DNA from: a virus
Reading direction: 5' to 3' (one strand)
DNA length: 64,000 nucleotides
Virus record (IMG/VR): IMGVR_UViG_3300033143_002031
Location: 62,001 to 126,000 of that record
Shown here: positions 55,287 to 63,885 of the stretch, one piece after another
Layout of the letters: every line of letters starts with the position of its first letter
Position numbering within the stretch: the first letter of the stretch is position 1
Made by a program: the position numbers and the translations under genes
Notes under the pieces: generated by a model
What the model saw: the letters and a program-made list of their open reading frames with translations, nothing else
What the model was told of the DNA's origin: nothing
Databases searched by the model: none

Positions 55287-55895
55287 ATGATCGACACGGC
55301 GCAATTCAGGAGAAAGCTAGGTCGTGTGGACCTGGAGCGCATGAACCTGCCGGAAGACCTCTGGCTGGCGAAAGTGCAGAACGTCAGCGACGAGGCTCGC
55401 GAGAAGGTCGAGACCTACCTCCGCAACGTGGACGAAGCTATGGCTCACGGAGCCGGGCTTGTCATCCACGGGTCGACGGGTACAGGCAAGACAGCCATCG
55501 CCTCCCTCATTGCGAAGGAGGCCCGCTCGCGCGGGTATACGGCCCTGTTCGTTCGCCTCTGGGAGCTACGCGAGATGATCCGCTCCCGCATGAAGTACGA
55601 CGACGACTCGTCCATGGCGCAGCGTGCCCGAGAGGTCGAAGTGCTTGTCCTAGACGATCTGCGTCAAGAGGACGCTGGCGAGAAGTTTTTCACGTTCTCC
55701 GAGATCAACGAATTGGTCCGGTACCGAGCGTCTCGGCGCCGCGTGACGCTCCTCACGACACGGCTCGACAAGGGCGCGCTCACTGGCCCGCCGATGAACT
55801 CGCTGTTGGATGTTTTGCTCTTGTTCAAGGTGTCCGGTCCGAACCTGCACGACAGCCGGAAGCAAGCAGTAAAAGAAGCGGTCCTCGGGACCTGA
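55287..55895 (+). CDS. DnaC/IstB-type helicase loader ATPase
   Basis: 202 aa AAA+ protein: Walker A HGSTGTGKTAIAS (residues 61-73), Walker B VLVLDDLRQEDAGEKF, sensor LLTTRLDKGAL. Length and motif order match DnaC/IstB/DnaI helicase loaders. Lies between initiator and replicative helicase, so it should load the latter at the origin. Confidence 0.88.
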   Translation: MIDTAQFRRKLGRVDLERMNLPEDLWLAKVQNVSDEAREKVETYLRNVDEAMAHGAGLVIHGSTGTGKTAIASLIAKEARSRGYTALFVRLWELREMIRSRMKYDDDSSMAQRAREVEVLVLDDLRQEDAGEKFFTFSEINELVRYRASRRRVTLLTTRLDKGALTGPPMNSLLDVLLLFKVSGPNLHDSRKQAVKEAVLGT

Positions 55896-55916
55896 GACGT
55901 TAGGTGGGGGTAGGGC

Positions 55917-57314
55917 GTGGACCTTGACACGATCTTTGTCGCTAGTGCGCTGAAAGCGGGGCACAGCACCGTTCGTCTCGCTATCGAGAAGGGCGTCGAT
56001 GAGGAGTGCCTTTCGGGGCAGGGTCTCACGGCCTGGAAGTGCGTTCTCGACTACCTGAAGCAGTACAGCGCCGTTCCGGACCCTGCGTTCGTGGAGGGCA
56101 AGACCGGCGTAAAACTCGACGATCCCCCACCCGGGACACCACCGGAGGTCTGGATAGACGAGGTTCTCAACCGCCGGCTCCACAACGCGATCGGGGACCA
56201 ACTGCTAGCCATCACCAAGCACTTCGAGGCGCGGGACCCCCAGGCGGCCTATGCGGAGTACGAGGACGGCATCCGGGAGCTACGGAAGCTGGGGGTCGCC
56301 ACGGCGAAGACCGTGAGCCTGCCGTCCCTCGGTCCGGAGTTCCTGGAGTACTACGACAAGATCAAGGCCGGCTACCGGGGCATCCTCACGCCGTGGCCGA
56401 CGATCAATGAGTCAACCCTCGGCTTCTGGCCGGAAGATTTCGTTCTGTACGTCGCCCGCCTCGGGGTCGGCAAGACATGGGCTCTGGCAATCATCGCCGA
56501 CCACGTATGGTCGGTCCAGAAGAAGCGAGTGCTCTTCGCCACGACCGAGATGTCCCAACTGTCGATCATTCGTCGCTGGCTCGCGATCCATTTCAGATAC
56601 CCGTACAACGACCTCCGGAAGGGCTTGCTGAGTGCGTTCGCCGAGCAGAGGATGCGCGACGAACTCGTCACCTTGGCACAAGAGGAGGGGCTCTACATCA
56701 TTGGAGGTGACTTCGACTTCAGGATCGAGAGCCTGGAAGCGGCGATCGAGGAGTGCGAGCCGGACGTGGTGTTCATGGACGGGGCATACCTTCTGAAGGT
56801 CAAGGGCGAGGGGCGTATCGAGAAGGCGGCCAACTCGTTCGACGAACTGAAGCGGGTGGCGAAGCGGAACCACCTTCCGCTCGTGGCCTCGACTCAGTTC
56901 AACCGCGAGGTGAAGGGGAACAATCTCTCGTCTGCCGGCCCTGAGAAGATCGCCCTGTCCGACGCGGCAGGCTGGAACGCCGACCTCATCTTCGGGCTCC
57001 TCCGGACGGACGACATGAAGCGGGACCGGAGGATGGTCCAGCTACCCCTGAAGTTCCGGGAGGGGGAAGGCGAGGAGATCGAGACCCACTGGGACTTCGA
57101 TACCATGTGCTTCGATGAGCTACCCAAGGGCGCACAGGCGGCCGTAGCGGGCGCGGGAGGGGCTGGAGGGGCCGGAGGGCCTGGAGGCGGTCAGGGAGGC
57201 GCAGGAGGCGGCTCAGGCGGCTCAGGCGGCGGTTCTGGGTCTGATCCCGACCCCTACGGTTCTGGGCTCCTGTTCAAGGACGACGACAACACGAAGGACC
57301 AGGTGCCTTTCTGA
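55917..57314 (+). CDS. DnaB-like replicative helicase with SSB-like C-terminal tail
   Basis: 465 aa, GTG after AGGTGGGGGTAGGGC. Small N-terminal helical domain, then the RecA-like core: Walker A ARLGVGKT (180-187), FATTEMSQLSIIRRW (motif H1a/2-like), Walker B DVVFMDGAYLL, STQFNR (motif 3) and the late KFREGEG. After about residue 400 comes a Gly-rich disordered stretch and an acidic tip ending KDQVPF, exactly the layout of an SSB C-terminal tail but on a helicase. Confidence 0.88.
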   Translation: MDLDTIFVASALKAGHSTVRLAIEKGVDEECLSGQGLTAWKCVLDYLKQYSAVPDPAFVEGKTGVKLDDPPPGTPPEVWIDEVLNRRLHNAIGDQLLAITKHFEARDPQAAYAEYEDGIRELRKLGVATAKTVSLPSLGPEFLEYYDKIKAGYRGILTPWPTINESTLGFWPEDFVLYVARLGVGKTWALAIIADHVWSVQKKRVLFATTEMSQLSIIRRWLAIHFRYPYNDLRKGLLSAFAEQRMRDELVTLAQEEGLYIIGGDFDFRIESLEAAIEECEPDVVFMDGAYLLKVKGEGRIEKAANSFDELKRVAKRNHLPLVASTQFNREVKGNNLSSAGPEKIALSDAAGWNADLIFGLLRTDDMKRDRRMVQLPLKFREGEGEEIETHWDFDTMCFDELPKGAQAAVAGAGGAGGAGGPGGGQGGAGGGSGGSGGGSGSDPDPYGSGLLFKDDDNTKDQVPF

Positions 57315-57315
57315 T

Positions 57316-57777
57316 ATGCCTGCGAAGCAGATACCAGTCCTGGTCAAGCACTGCGCGCTCGCGATCTACAAGAGCGGCTACTGCACCGGAACCAAGGTCG
57401 AGCGCGTACAGGAGTCGCTGGACATTGCTGTCAGCCGACTCATCGAATACGGATTTCTATGGAAGAATTCTGGGAAGGTCACCCCGGAGAAGATCAAACT
57501 CAAGACCAAGGGGCAGAAGGCCGAGAACCGCCACCGACGGGAGAAGGGCGGCAGCGTCAAGACGCAAGCGTGGAATGCCCTGTACGTGCTGATCAAGGAA
57601 GAGGTTGAGGAGCCCGAGGGTTCGGGCGCCACGTCAGAGGATGCGGAGCCTGTGACGGAAGAGCCTCACGAGAGCCGGAAGCTACAAAGACGACGACGCC
57701 TGGCAAAGGTGGCTCGCTCCTCGGCGCGCAGGCAGCCGAAGAGGGTGAAGCGAGCCAAGCGGGCCAAGCGAAGGTGA
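57316..57777 (+). CDS. Basic protein in the replication operon, 153 aa
   Basis: One nt after the helicase. N-terminal 75 residues could be a winged helix (ESLDIAVSRLIEYGFLW); the C-terminus is extremely basic (ARRQPKRVKRAKRAKRR). Probably DNA- or RNA-binding. Function unknown. Confidence 0.65.
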   Translation: MPAKQIPVLVKHCALAIYKSGYCTGTKVERVQESLDIAVSRLIEYGFLWKNSGKVTPEKIKLKTKGQKAENRHRREKGGSVKTQAWNALYVLIKEEVEEPEGSGATSEDAEPVTEEPHESRKLQRRRRLAKVARSSARRQPKRVKRAKRAKRR

Positions 57778-57781
57778 GGAC

Positions 57782-58945
57782 ATGGACGTTGGCGAGATCC
57801 GGTATTTCCTGAGCGCGCTCAGGTGCCAGAAGATTTCTGTCGGGGCGAAGTGGGTGCGCTCGACGTGCCCTATGACCCACCTCCATAGCGGGGGTAAGGA
57901 TCGGCAGCCGTCGTTTGCCATCTCGATCAACCCTGGGGACGAGAGCAATTGTCGGTGCCAGGCGTGTGGTATCTACGGAGGGCTCCTCCCGCTCGTGTGG
58001 CGCCTGAGCGTGGAGGGGCGACGACCCAAGCCCGACCTCTTCGACTATCTGGTCAAGCACAATAAGATCGACGTCGAGAAGTTCGATCTCGATCTCCCTG
58101 AGCCGGCCGCCAACGACCTCGAAGGACGGATACGCGCGGCTCGCAAGTACGCCGCCGGACCGACGCGCAAGAGTAAGTTCGTCCATCCGGACGACGAACC
58201 ACAGGCCGAGGTTCCCGAGCACGTCCTGAAGAAGATGATCGAGGACATGCCGGACTACGTGCGGGAGTACCTGACACGGCAGGACGACCCGCTCATGGGC
58301 GTCAAGGGCCGGAGGCTCTCGGACCTGACTGTCGTGGAGTGGGAACTCGGCTGGCACAGCTTCAAGCACCGCATCGCCATTCCGATTCGCGATGAAGATG
58401 GCAAACTCGTCTCGATCAGTGGGCGTACCTTCGATGACAGCGTGTGTTCTTTCTGTGGGGCCTCCGTCGTGAAGAAGGAATGCACGCGGTGCGGGAAGTC
58501 CCCTCCTCCGAAGTACTTGCACAGCCCGTTCAAGCGGGACCGCGTTCTGTTCGGGGGGCACAAGCACGATTCCAGCATCCGGACTGGCTACCTTTTTGAG
58601 GGCTTTTTCCAGACGATCTACACCTGGCAGTGCGGCTACCAGAACACCCTTGCGCGCATGGGTACGCACCTGAGCCGGCAGCAGTCGGAGAAGCTGGTGC
58701 GCTGGTTCGATCACCTGGTCATCGTTCCGGATGCGGACAAGGCTGGGACGGAGGCTGCCGAGCGCGACCGGCTCGCCCTTCGAGACTTGGAATTCCCTGG
58801 GCGGCCGTTCGACCCTCCAGGCAAGGGTGGGAACACCTTCCGAATCGAACAGATCGACATCGTTGACCTACCTGGCAAGGGGGACATCGACGCTCGAAAA
58901 CCCGAGGAAGTGCAGTCACTTCTAGGGCCACGAAATACCGCTTGA
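57782..58945 (+). CDS. DnaG-type primase (zinc finger plus TOPRIM)
   Basis: 387 aa. CHC2-like zinc finger at residues 29-62 (CPMTHLHSGGKDRQPSFAIS and CRCQACGIYGG), a second Cys pair CSFCGASVV/CTRCGKSPP at about 221-242, and a TOPRIM domain with FEGFFQTI, GYQNTLARMGTHLS and VIVPDADKAGTEAA (EGxx and DxD metal residues). Synthesises RNA primers for the adjacent DnaB-like helicase. Confidence 0.9.
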   Translation: MDVGEIRYFLSALRCQKISVGAKWVRSTCPMTHLHSGGKDRQPSFAISINPGDESNCRCQACGIYGGLLPLVWRLSVEGRRPKPDLFDYLVKHNKIDVEKFDLDLPEPAANDLEGRIRAARKYAAGPTRKSKFVHPDDEPQAEVPEHVLKKMIEDMPDYVREYLTRQDDPLMGVKGRRLSDLTVVEWELGWHSFKHRIAIPIRDEDGKLVSISGRTFDDSVCSFCGASVVKKECTRCGKSPPPKYLHSPFKRDRVLFGGHKHDSSIRTGYLFEGFFQTIYTWQCGYQNTLARMGTHLSRQQSEKLVRWFDHLVIVPDADKAGTEAAERDRLALRDLEFPGRPFDPPGKGGNTFRIEQIDIVDLPGKGDIDARKPEEVQSLLGPRNTA

Positions 58946-58990
58946 CAATCGGATCGCTATTAGGTAGTTTTCGAGTTGCCGTGTAGGCAA
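58942..58990 (+). promoter_or_regulatory. Class I promoter with 5' hairpin
   Basis: TTGACA (58942-58947), 17 bp, TAGTTT (58965-58970). Stem TTGCC/GGCAA (58976-58990, loop GTGTA); CCAGGAGG before ATG 59020. Confidence 0.78.
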
Positions 58991-59019
58991 TTGATGGCCT
59001 TGGGCCAGGAGGAAGTAGC

Positions 59020-59718
59020 ATGACTGTCCGGACGAATTCGGTCCAAACCTGCGACCGATGTGAGAAGCCTTTCAACGAAAAGCACCTGAAAGCGGCCGAC
59101 GTCGTGCCGACTTTCAAACAGCATGGTCTCGTCGTCACGGAGACCAAGGGGACGAACAAGGACCCGGAGCCGAAGTTCACTGTGGTCATTTCCTTTGACG
59201 ACATGTGCCCCGACTGCCAGAAGGCGATCGACAACCTGATCGCGAAGATGCGTTTGGACGGGAAGAAGAAGCGCGGCCCGGCGAAGAAGCGCGGCGAGAA
59301 GAAGCCCGAGGAGAAGAAGCCTCCGAAGACCCCGGAGTACTCCGAGAACCCGGAGGACGACCCAGCGAAGGCCGAGGGCGAGACCGTGAAGGAGACGGCA
59401 GAGAAGGTCGAGAAGGCCGCCGAAAAGGCGACCGAGACCGGAGAGCCGCAGGTTACGGCGGTGCAGGGTGAGGAGGAGCCCGAGAACCCGGAGGAGCCCC
59501 CAGCCGATGCGCCCGCCGAAAACTCCGAGCCCGAGGAACCAGAACTCGCGAATGAGCCAGGCGAGACCTCGGATGGGGACAACGGTGCGGAAGCGACTTC
59601 CGAGACCGATGACGGGCTCGTGGAAGACCCCTTGACGGGCGACAGGTACGACCCAGAGACGGGGGAGGTCAAGGTGCGGGGGAACAAGGGACAGAACGGG
59701 GAGAAGCACCCCTTCTAG
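59020..59718 (+). CDS. Zinc-finger protein with long acidic tail, 232 aa
   Basis: N-terminal domain with CDRCEKPFNE and CPDCQKAIDN (residues 11-68), Lys-rich stretch, then 140 residues rich in Glu/Pro, ending GEKHPF. The terminal [VH]PF is shared with the helicase and the next gene. May be an ssDNA-protein partner; function unknown. Confidence 0.7.
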   Translation: MTVRTNSVQTCDRCEKPFNEKHLKAADVVPTFKQHGLVVTETKGTNKDPEPKFTVVISFDDMCPDCQKAIDNLIAKMRLDGKKKRGPAKKRGEKKPEEKKPPKTPEYSENPEDDPAKAEGETVKETAEKVEKAAEKATETGEPQVTAVQGEEEPENPEEPPADAPAENSEPEEPELANEPGETSDGDNGAEATSETDDGLVEDPLTGDRYDPETGEVKVRGNKGQNGEKHPF

Positions 59719-59763
59719 GCCGGATGGCCACATAACGATCATGTAGATCGAGAGGAGAGAATC

Positions 59764-60564
59764 ATGGGCGACGGATCATGGTACGACACTGGGTTTGAGG
59801 GGATCAGCGGCGAAGAGGCCGCACTCGACGCCGCGCAGGGACCGCACCGCTTGTGGATTCCCGGTGGGGCATCCAAGGACACCGTGTGGGTTGATGACGA
59901 GCCGGTTTGCGTGCACGAGCACAACCCCAAGATGAACGGCAACTACCGCAACTGGCTCACCTGTCAGCAGGGAGTTTACGACGAGGTGGTGTGCTGCCAG
60001 AAGCTCGGTCCGAGGGGCCGCTACTACGTCGGGTACCTCACGGCGGTGGACTGCTCCGAGTGGACGGATCAGCGTGGGAACAAGCACCAGTACGAGATGC
60101 GGCTGGTGCCGATGAAGCTGCGCTCCCTGAAGAAGTTCCGCCGGAAGAAGGAAGACCGGGGCTCGATGGTCGGGACGATGTGGAAGATGAACCGCGAGGA
60201 CGACAACGCGGCGAGCATCGGCGACGACTGGGACTTCCAGCGCGATATCGACATGGAGAAGATGTTCGATTTCGTGAACTACCGTGGCACCAAGTTGTCC
60301 GAACTCTGGGAGCAGGCCGAGGCCGACCCGGAGGTCATGGCACGGGTCACGCGGACCTTCCAGGTCAAGCCGGATGAGGAGGGCAAACTCCCTCGTGTCG
60401 TCCCGGCGTTCAACTACATGGAGGTCTTGAAGCCGAAGACCCCGAAGGATCTGCGTCTGCTCCTCGGCGCCGTCCAAGAGGACGACGAAGACAACAAGCG
60501 AGGCGCGTCGGGTGGCGGGGGTGGCGGGGGTGGAGCCTCGAAGGAGGACAAGGTTCCGTTCTAA
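59764..60564 (+). CDS. Putative single-stranded DNA-binding protein, 266 aa
   Basis: Length, alpha/beta core (residues 20-230, with RYYVGYLTAVDCSEW, YEMRLVPMKLRSLKKFRRKK) and a tail of acidic residues, eight glycines and KEDKVPF are those of phage ssDNA-binding proteins such as T4 gp32 and related SSBs. It lies just after primase in the replication block. No direct family motif could be fixed, so the call rests on context and the tail. Confidence 0.7.
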   Translation: MGDGSWYDTGFEGISGEEAALDAAQGPHRLWIPGGASKDTVWVDDEPVCVHEHNPKMNGNYRNWLTCQQGVYDEVVCCQKLGPRGRYYVGYLTAVDCSEWTDQRGNKHQYEMRLVPMKLRSLKKFRRKKEDRGSMVGTMWKMNREDDNAASIGDDWDFQRDIDMEKMFDFVNYRGTKLSELWEQAEADPEVMARVTRTFQVKPDEEGKLPRVVPAFNYMEVLKPKTPKDLRLLLGAVQEDDEDNKRGASGGGGGGGGASKEDKVPF

Positions 60565-60572
60565 AAGGGTAC

Positions 60573-60601
60573 TTGTAGTCTCGTCGGGAGGGCGCTAGTC
60601 T
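60573..60601 (+). promoter_or_regulatory. Promoter, leaderless
   Basis: TTGTAG (60573-60578), 17 bp, TAGTCT (60596-60601); ATG 60608 is 7 nt after the -10 and no ribosome site is present. Confidence 0.6.
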
Positions 60602-60607
60602 GGTTGC

Positions 60608-61039
60608 ATGGAAGAGCAGAAAACATGCTTCAAGTGCGGCCGGGCGAGGCCCCTCGACGAGTTCTACCAGCACCCGGAGACGGCCGACGGACGTCTCAAC
60701 AAGTGTAAGGAGTGCGCGAAGGCTGATGTTCGAGGCAACTACAGGAAGACTCGTAAGAAGCGGCAGGGGTACGAGCGGAAGCGCGAACAGTCCCCTGAGC
60801 GGCGAGCGAAGAAGCGGGAGTACGCCAGGAGAGCCCGGCAAGCTCACCCTGAGAAGTACAGGGCGAACACAGCCATCAACAATGCAATCCGAGACGGCAA
60901 GGTGGTGCGGGGGTCTTGTGAAGCGGAAGGGTGCGAACGACCGGCCGAGGCACATCATGAGGACTACTCGAAGCCCTTGGAGGTGCGGTGGCTTTGTCGG
61001 AAGCACCATCGAGCGGAGCATGGACAGGTAGCGGATTGA
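60608..61039 (+). CDS. HNH-type zinc endonuclease, 143 aa
   Basis: CFKCGRARPLDEFYQHPETA, CKECAKADVRGNYRKTR and a C-terminal AHHEDYSKPLEVRWLCRKHH are the marks of a common phage HNH family (HH...N/D...H with CxxC pairs). Free-standing nuclease next to an intein-containing gene. Confidence 0.85.
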   Translation: MEEQKTCFKCGRARPLDEFYQHPETADGRLNKCKECAKADVRGNYRKTRKKRQGYERKREQSPERRAKKREYARRARQAHPEKYRANTAINNAIRDGKVVRGSCEAEGCERPAEAHHEDYSKPLEVRWLCRKHHRAEHGQVAD

Positions 61040-61241
61040 CGGGCCTACGCCCCCGGGCCTTCCTCGGTTCGACCATCCGAGGAGAAGCAGGATGCTGTAG
61101 GGGGCACTTGATCGGGTTGGAGTCGAGGGCAGGGAACAGTGGTGGGGCAACCGCGCCATGGAGCGGCCACTCGGCCCCCCTGCTAGCGGCGATCAGTGGG
61201 CGACTCCTGCTGCGGGTCCGGGTGGAGGCGCAGCACCCCTA
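61040..61241. other. Intergenic stretch, possible frame 61158 onward
   Basis: No firm gene. An ATG at 61158 in frame with the next gene would add 35 residues (MERPLGPPASGDQWATP...), but it has no ribosome site and would cross the palindrome at 61242. Confidence 0.3.
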
Positions 61242-61256
61242 GCGACCATTGGTCGC
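61242..61256 (+). repeat. Palindromic site (GCGACCATTGGTCGC)
   Basis: Central triplet ATT instead of AAT (the same site read on the other strand); AGGAGA and ATG follow directly. Confidence 0.75.
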
Positions 61257-61262
61257 AGGAGA

Positions 61263-61505
61263 ATGATGGACGACACGACCCCCAAACTCCGATTCGTCCG
61301 GCTCTATCTGGGCAAGAGCAAGATGGATGTTGCTCTGGACGACCCGCTCTCGGAGAAGCCTCGACTGGTGAAATACAACTGGAAAGCCCTGGAGGCCAAG
61401 GACGTGCCTCCGGACATCTGGCACGAGGCTGTGCTCCGGGAGGTCCAGCACCAGCGGGGGTTGGAGCACAGGCGGCGGACGGGGCGAGCGTTGCCCGGGG
61501 AGTAG
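61263..61505 (+). CDS. Hypothetical protein, 80 aa
   Basis: ATGATG start 3 nt after AGGAGA overlapping the palindrome. Mostly helical, basic C-terminus. Followed 3 nt later by the SF2 helicase gene. Confidence 0.6.
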   Translation: MMDDTTPKLRFVRLYLGKSKMDVALDDPLSEKPRLVKYNWKALEAKDVPPDIWHEAVLREVQHQRGLEHRRRTGRALPGE

Positions 61506-61508
61506 ACC

Positions 61509-63854
61509 GTGGATGTGACAGTCACAGGGTGGGCGTGGTTGCCCAAGGCGGACCTGACGCCAGACCAGATCGTGAACATGGAGCGCATGCTCACGGTTCA
61601 CCCGCAGAAGATCGGGGACTACCCGGGCGACGAGCCCCTGCCGATCCACCTGTATGCGAACGAGAGTGACCGCTTCGGCGTCCCCCGCGAGTTCTTTTTC
61701 AGCAATCGGCGTGCGACTCACAACATCGACCTCCAGGTCACAGAAGGATCTAAGGACTGGTGGCCGGCGGAGTTTGTCGGCCTCCTTCGGACGGAGCAGA
61801 AGACCGCTCTGAACGAGGTGGTGGCGATGTTCCGGGCCGGGCGGATGGGCGGGATCATCCAAGCCAAGCCGGGCTGGGGGAAGTGCCTGGGTATCGGAAC
61901 TCCCGTGCTCATGTTCGATGGAGCGATAAAGCCTGTCGAGGACATTCAAGATGGCGATCTTCTCATGGGGCCGGACAGCCGACCCCGCCGCGTTTTGTCT
62001 ACGACACGCGGCACCGGACCGCTATACGAGATCGTTCCGTTGCGTGGAGAGTCCTGGGTGTGCAACGACGCTCACATCTTGACTCTGGTTCACTCCCTGA
62101 CAGGAGAAGTACAGGATATTGAGGTGGGGGAGTACCTGAAGCTATCGAAGACGGAGCGGCATTACCTCAAGCAGTTTGCTCCGGAGCAAGGGGTCGACTT
62201 TCTCTCAGCCGAGCCACTTCTGCTGGACCCGTACTTTTTGGGGGTGTGGTTCGGGGACGGTACGAAGGGTGCGGACGAGGGGGTCTTGAGGAAGGTAGCG
62301 GTCACTAAGCGGGACGAAGAGATCAAGAAGCTGTGCGAGGATGTGGCGTCGAGGTACGGTCTCCATGTCCGCGTGGAAACTTCTGGAGGTACGCGGTGCC
62401 CTACCTACCATCTCACAACTGGCAGGACGGGAGGAGGCCGGAACGCGCTTCTCGATCTTTTGCGTCGTGTCGTGGGGGACGCATCTGAGGTCCCTCGTCA
62501 GTATCTCACCGCGTCCAGGTCGGATCGAAGGGCACTGCTCGCGGGTTTTTTGGACTCGGACGGCCACCTCAATAACGGTTATTTCGACATCGTGCAGAAG
62601 CGGCGCTCTTATGCGGAGGCCGTCATGTTCCTCGCCCGATCTCTTGGGTTTCGGGCGAGGGTGTCGGAGAAAATTGTACACGGGGAGGTCTACTGGCGCA
62701 TGGGTCTGTCCGGCGATTTCTCTACACTTCCCCTGCGTGTGTCCCGAAAGAAGGCCCCTCCCCGGCGACAGAAAAAGGTGCCTACTCGGACAGGGTTCGA
62801 TGTTCGTTTTGCGGGGACCGGGGCGTATGCGGGGTTTACGTTGGACGGGGACGGGCGGTTCCTCCTCGGAGATTTCACCGTGACTCACAACACGGTCGTG
62901 GCGCTGGCTATCGCTGCCGAGCTAGGTGTGCCTACCCTCGTCGTAGTCCACAAGGAATTTCTGATGGACCAGTGGACGGAGCGGATCGAGAAGTTCCTTC
63001 CGGCGGCGAAGATAGGTCGCGTCCAGCAAGACACCTGCGACTTCCGGGGCAAGACTGTGGTCATGGGCATGGTTCACTCCCTTGGAGGAGAGCAGCCCTA
63101 CCCTGAAGACCTGTGGGAGTGGCCGGGTTTGGTCATCGTGGACGAGGTGCACCGTATCGGAGCCCGCACGTGGGCTCCTGTTCCTCCGAGGTTCCAAGCC
63201 AAGTACCGCCTCGGATTCACGGCGACGCCCCGGCGCAAGGATGGCGCCGACGACGTGTTCTGGCAGCACATCGGTCCGATTATCTTCGCGGGGAAAGAGG
63301 AGCGATTGAAGCCCGTCGTCAAGCGAGTGTGGACCAAGTTCAAACTCGTGAAGACGGACCGCTTCAATCCGAATCTGGCCCCGAAGGCGCTCATCACTCG
63401 GTTCCTGGTCAAGAGCCGCTACCGCAACGATCTGATCGCGGAGCAACTCGTCTCAGCCTTGGAGGCGGGGAGGAAGATCCTTGTGCTGAGTGAGCGCTTG
63501 CAGCACCTACAGGACATGGAGTCGCAGCTTCGGAATATGTGGCCAGCGGTGGCCGGAGACGTTTCGATCGGTCAGTACGTCGGAGGTCGAACCAAGGTCC
63601 AACTCGAACGGTCGGCGCAGGCTAAGGTCATCTTCGCCACGTCTCAGTACGCGGCCGAGGGTCTGGACATCCCGGCGCTGGACACGCTGTTCCTGACCAC
63701 GCCAATGAGCGACGTGGAGCAGGCGGTGGGTCGTATTCAGAGGCCGCACCCGGACAAGAAAGATCCTATCGTGGTGGACTTCCGCGATGACTCGATTCCT
63801 ATGTTCGAGGCGATGGGTAGGAAACGAGAGAAGTTCTACACGAGGATAGCTTGA
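61509..63854 (+). CDS. SF2 DNA helicase interrupted by an intein
   Basis: 781 aa precursor, GTG after GGGGAGTAGACC. Extein: helicase with motif I KPGWGK/T split by the intein, motif II VIVDEVHRIG, motif III LGFTATP, and the second domain ILVLSERLQHL, FATSQYAAEGLDIP and EQAVGRIQRP (motifs IV-VI), like phage UvsW/RadD-type helicases. Spliced product would be about 445 aa. Next to the replication genes; recombination, fork repair or origin unwinding are possible roles. Confidence 0.9.
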   Translation: MDVTVTGWAWLPKADLTPDQIVNMERMLTVHPQKIGDYPGDEPLPIHLYANESDRFGVPREFFFSNRRATHNIDLQVTEGSKDWWPAEFVGLLRTEQKTALNEVVAMFRAGRMGGIIQAKPGWGKCLGIGTPVLMFDGAIKPVEDIQDGDLLMGPDSRPRRVLSTTRGTGPLYEIVPLRGESWVCNDAHILTLVHSLTGEVQDIEVGEYLKLSKTERHYLKQFAPEQGVDFLSAEPLLLDPYFLGVWFGDGTKGADEGVLRKVAVTKRDEEIKKLCEDVASRYGLHVRVETSGGTRCPTYHLTTGRTGGGRNALLDLLRRVVGDASEVPRQYLTASRSDRRALLAGFLDSDGHLNNGYFDIVQKRRSYAEAVMFLARSLGFRARVSEKIVHGEVYWRMGLSGDFSTLPLRVSRKKAPPRRQKKVPTRTGFDVRFAGTGAYAGFTLDGDGRFLLGDFTVTHNTVVALAIAAELGVPTLVVVHKEFLMDQWTERIEKFLPAAKIGRVQQDTCDFRGKTVVMGMVHSLGGEQPYPEDLWEWPGLVIVDEVHRIGARTWAPVPPRFQAKYRLGFTATPRRKDGADDVFWQHIGPIIFAGKEERLKPVVKRVWTKFKLVKTDRFNPNLAPKALITRFLVKSRYRNDLIAEQLVSALEAGRKILVLSERLQHLQDMESQLRNMWPAVAGDVSIGQYVGGRTKVQLERSAQAKVIFATSQYAAEGLDIPALDTLFLTTPMSDVEQAVGRIQRPHPDKKDPIVVDFRDDSIPMFEAMGRKREKFYTRIA
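61884..62891 (+). mobile_element. Intein (336 aa) with LAGLIDADG homing endonuclease
   Basis: In frame from Cys126 to Asn461 of the precursor; +1 residue is Thr. Block A CLGIGTPVLMFDGAIKPVED, block B with CNDAHIL (His kept), endonuclease motifs FLGVWFGDGTK and LLAGFLDSDGHL, and block F/G ending GDFTVTHN. Inserted between K and T of the P-loop, a classic intein site. All splicing residues (C1, B-block His, terminal HN) are present, so splicing and homing are probably active. Confidence 0.92.
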
Positions 63855-63878
63855 CAATCGGGGCCTATTTGGTAGAGG
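63851..63878 (+). promoter_or_regulatory. Class I promoter
   Basis: TTGACA (63851-63856) overlapping the helicase stop, 16 bp ending TATTTGG, TAGAGG (63873-63878); ATG at 63886 with GTAGGGGG. Confidence 0.7.
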
Positions 63879-63885
63879 TAGGGGG

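Noticed and set aside
60988-61242. Plus-strand frame of 84 codons
   Set aside because: Begins inside the HNH gene's conserved end and has no ribosome site.
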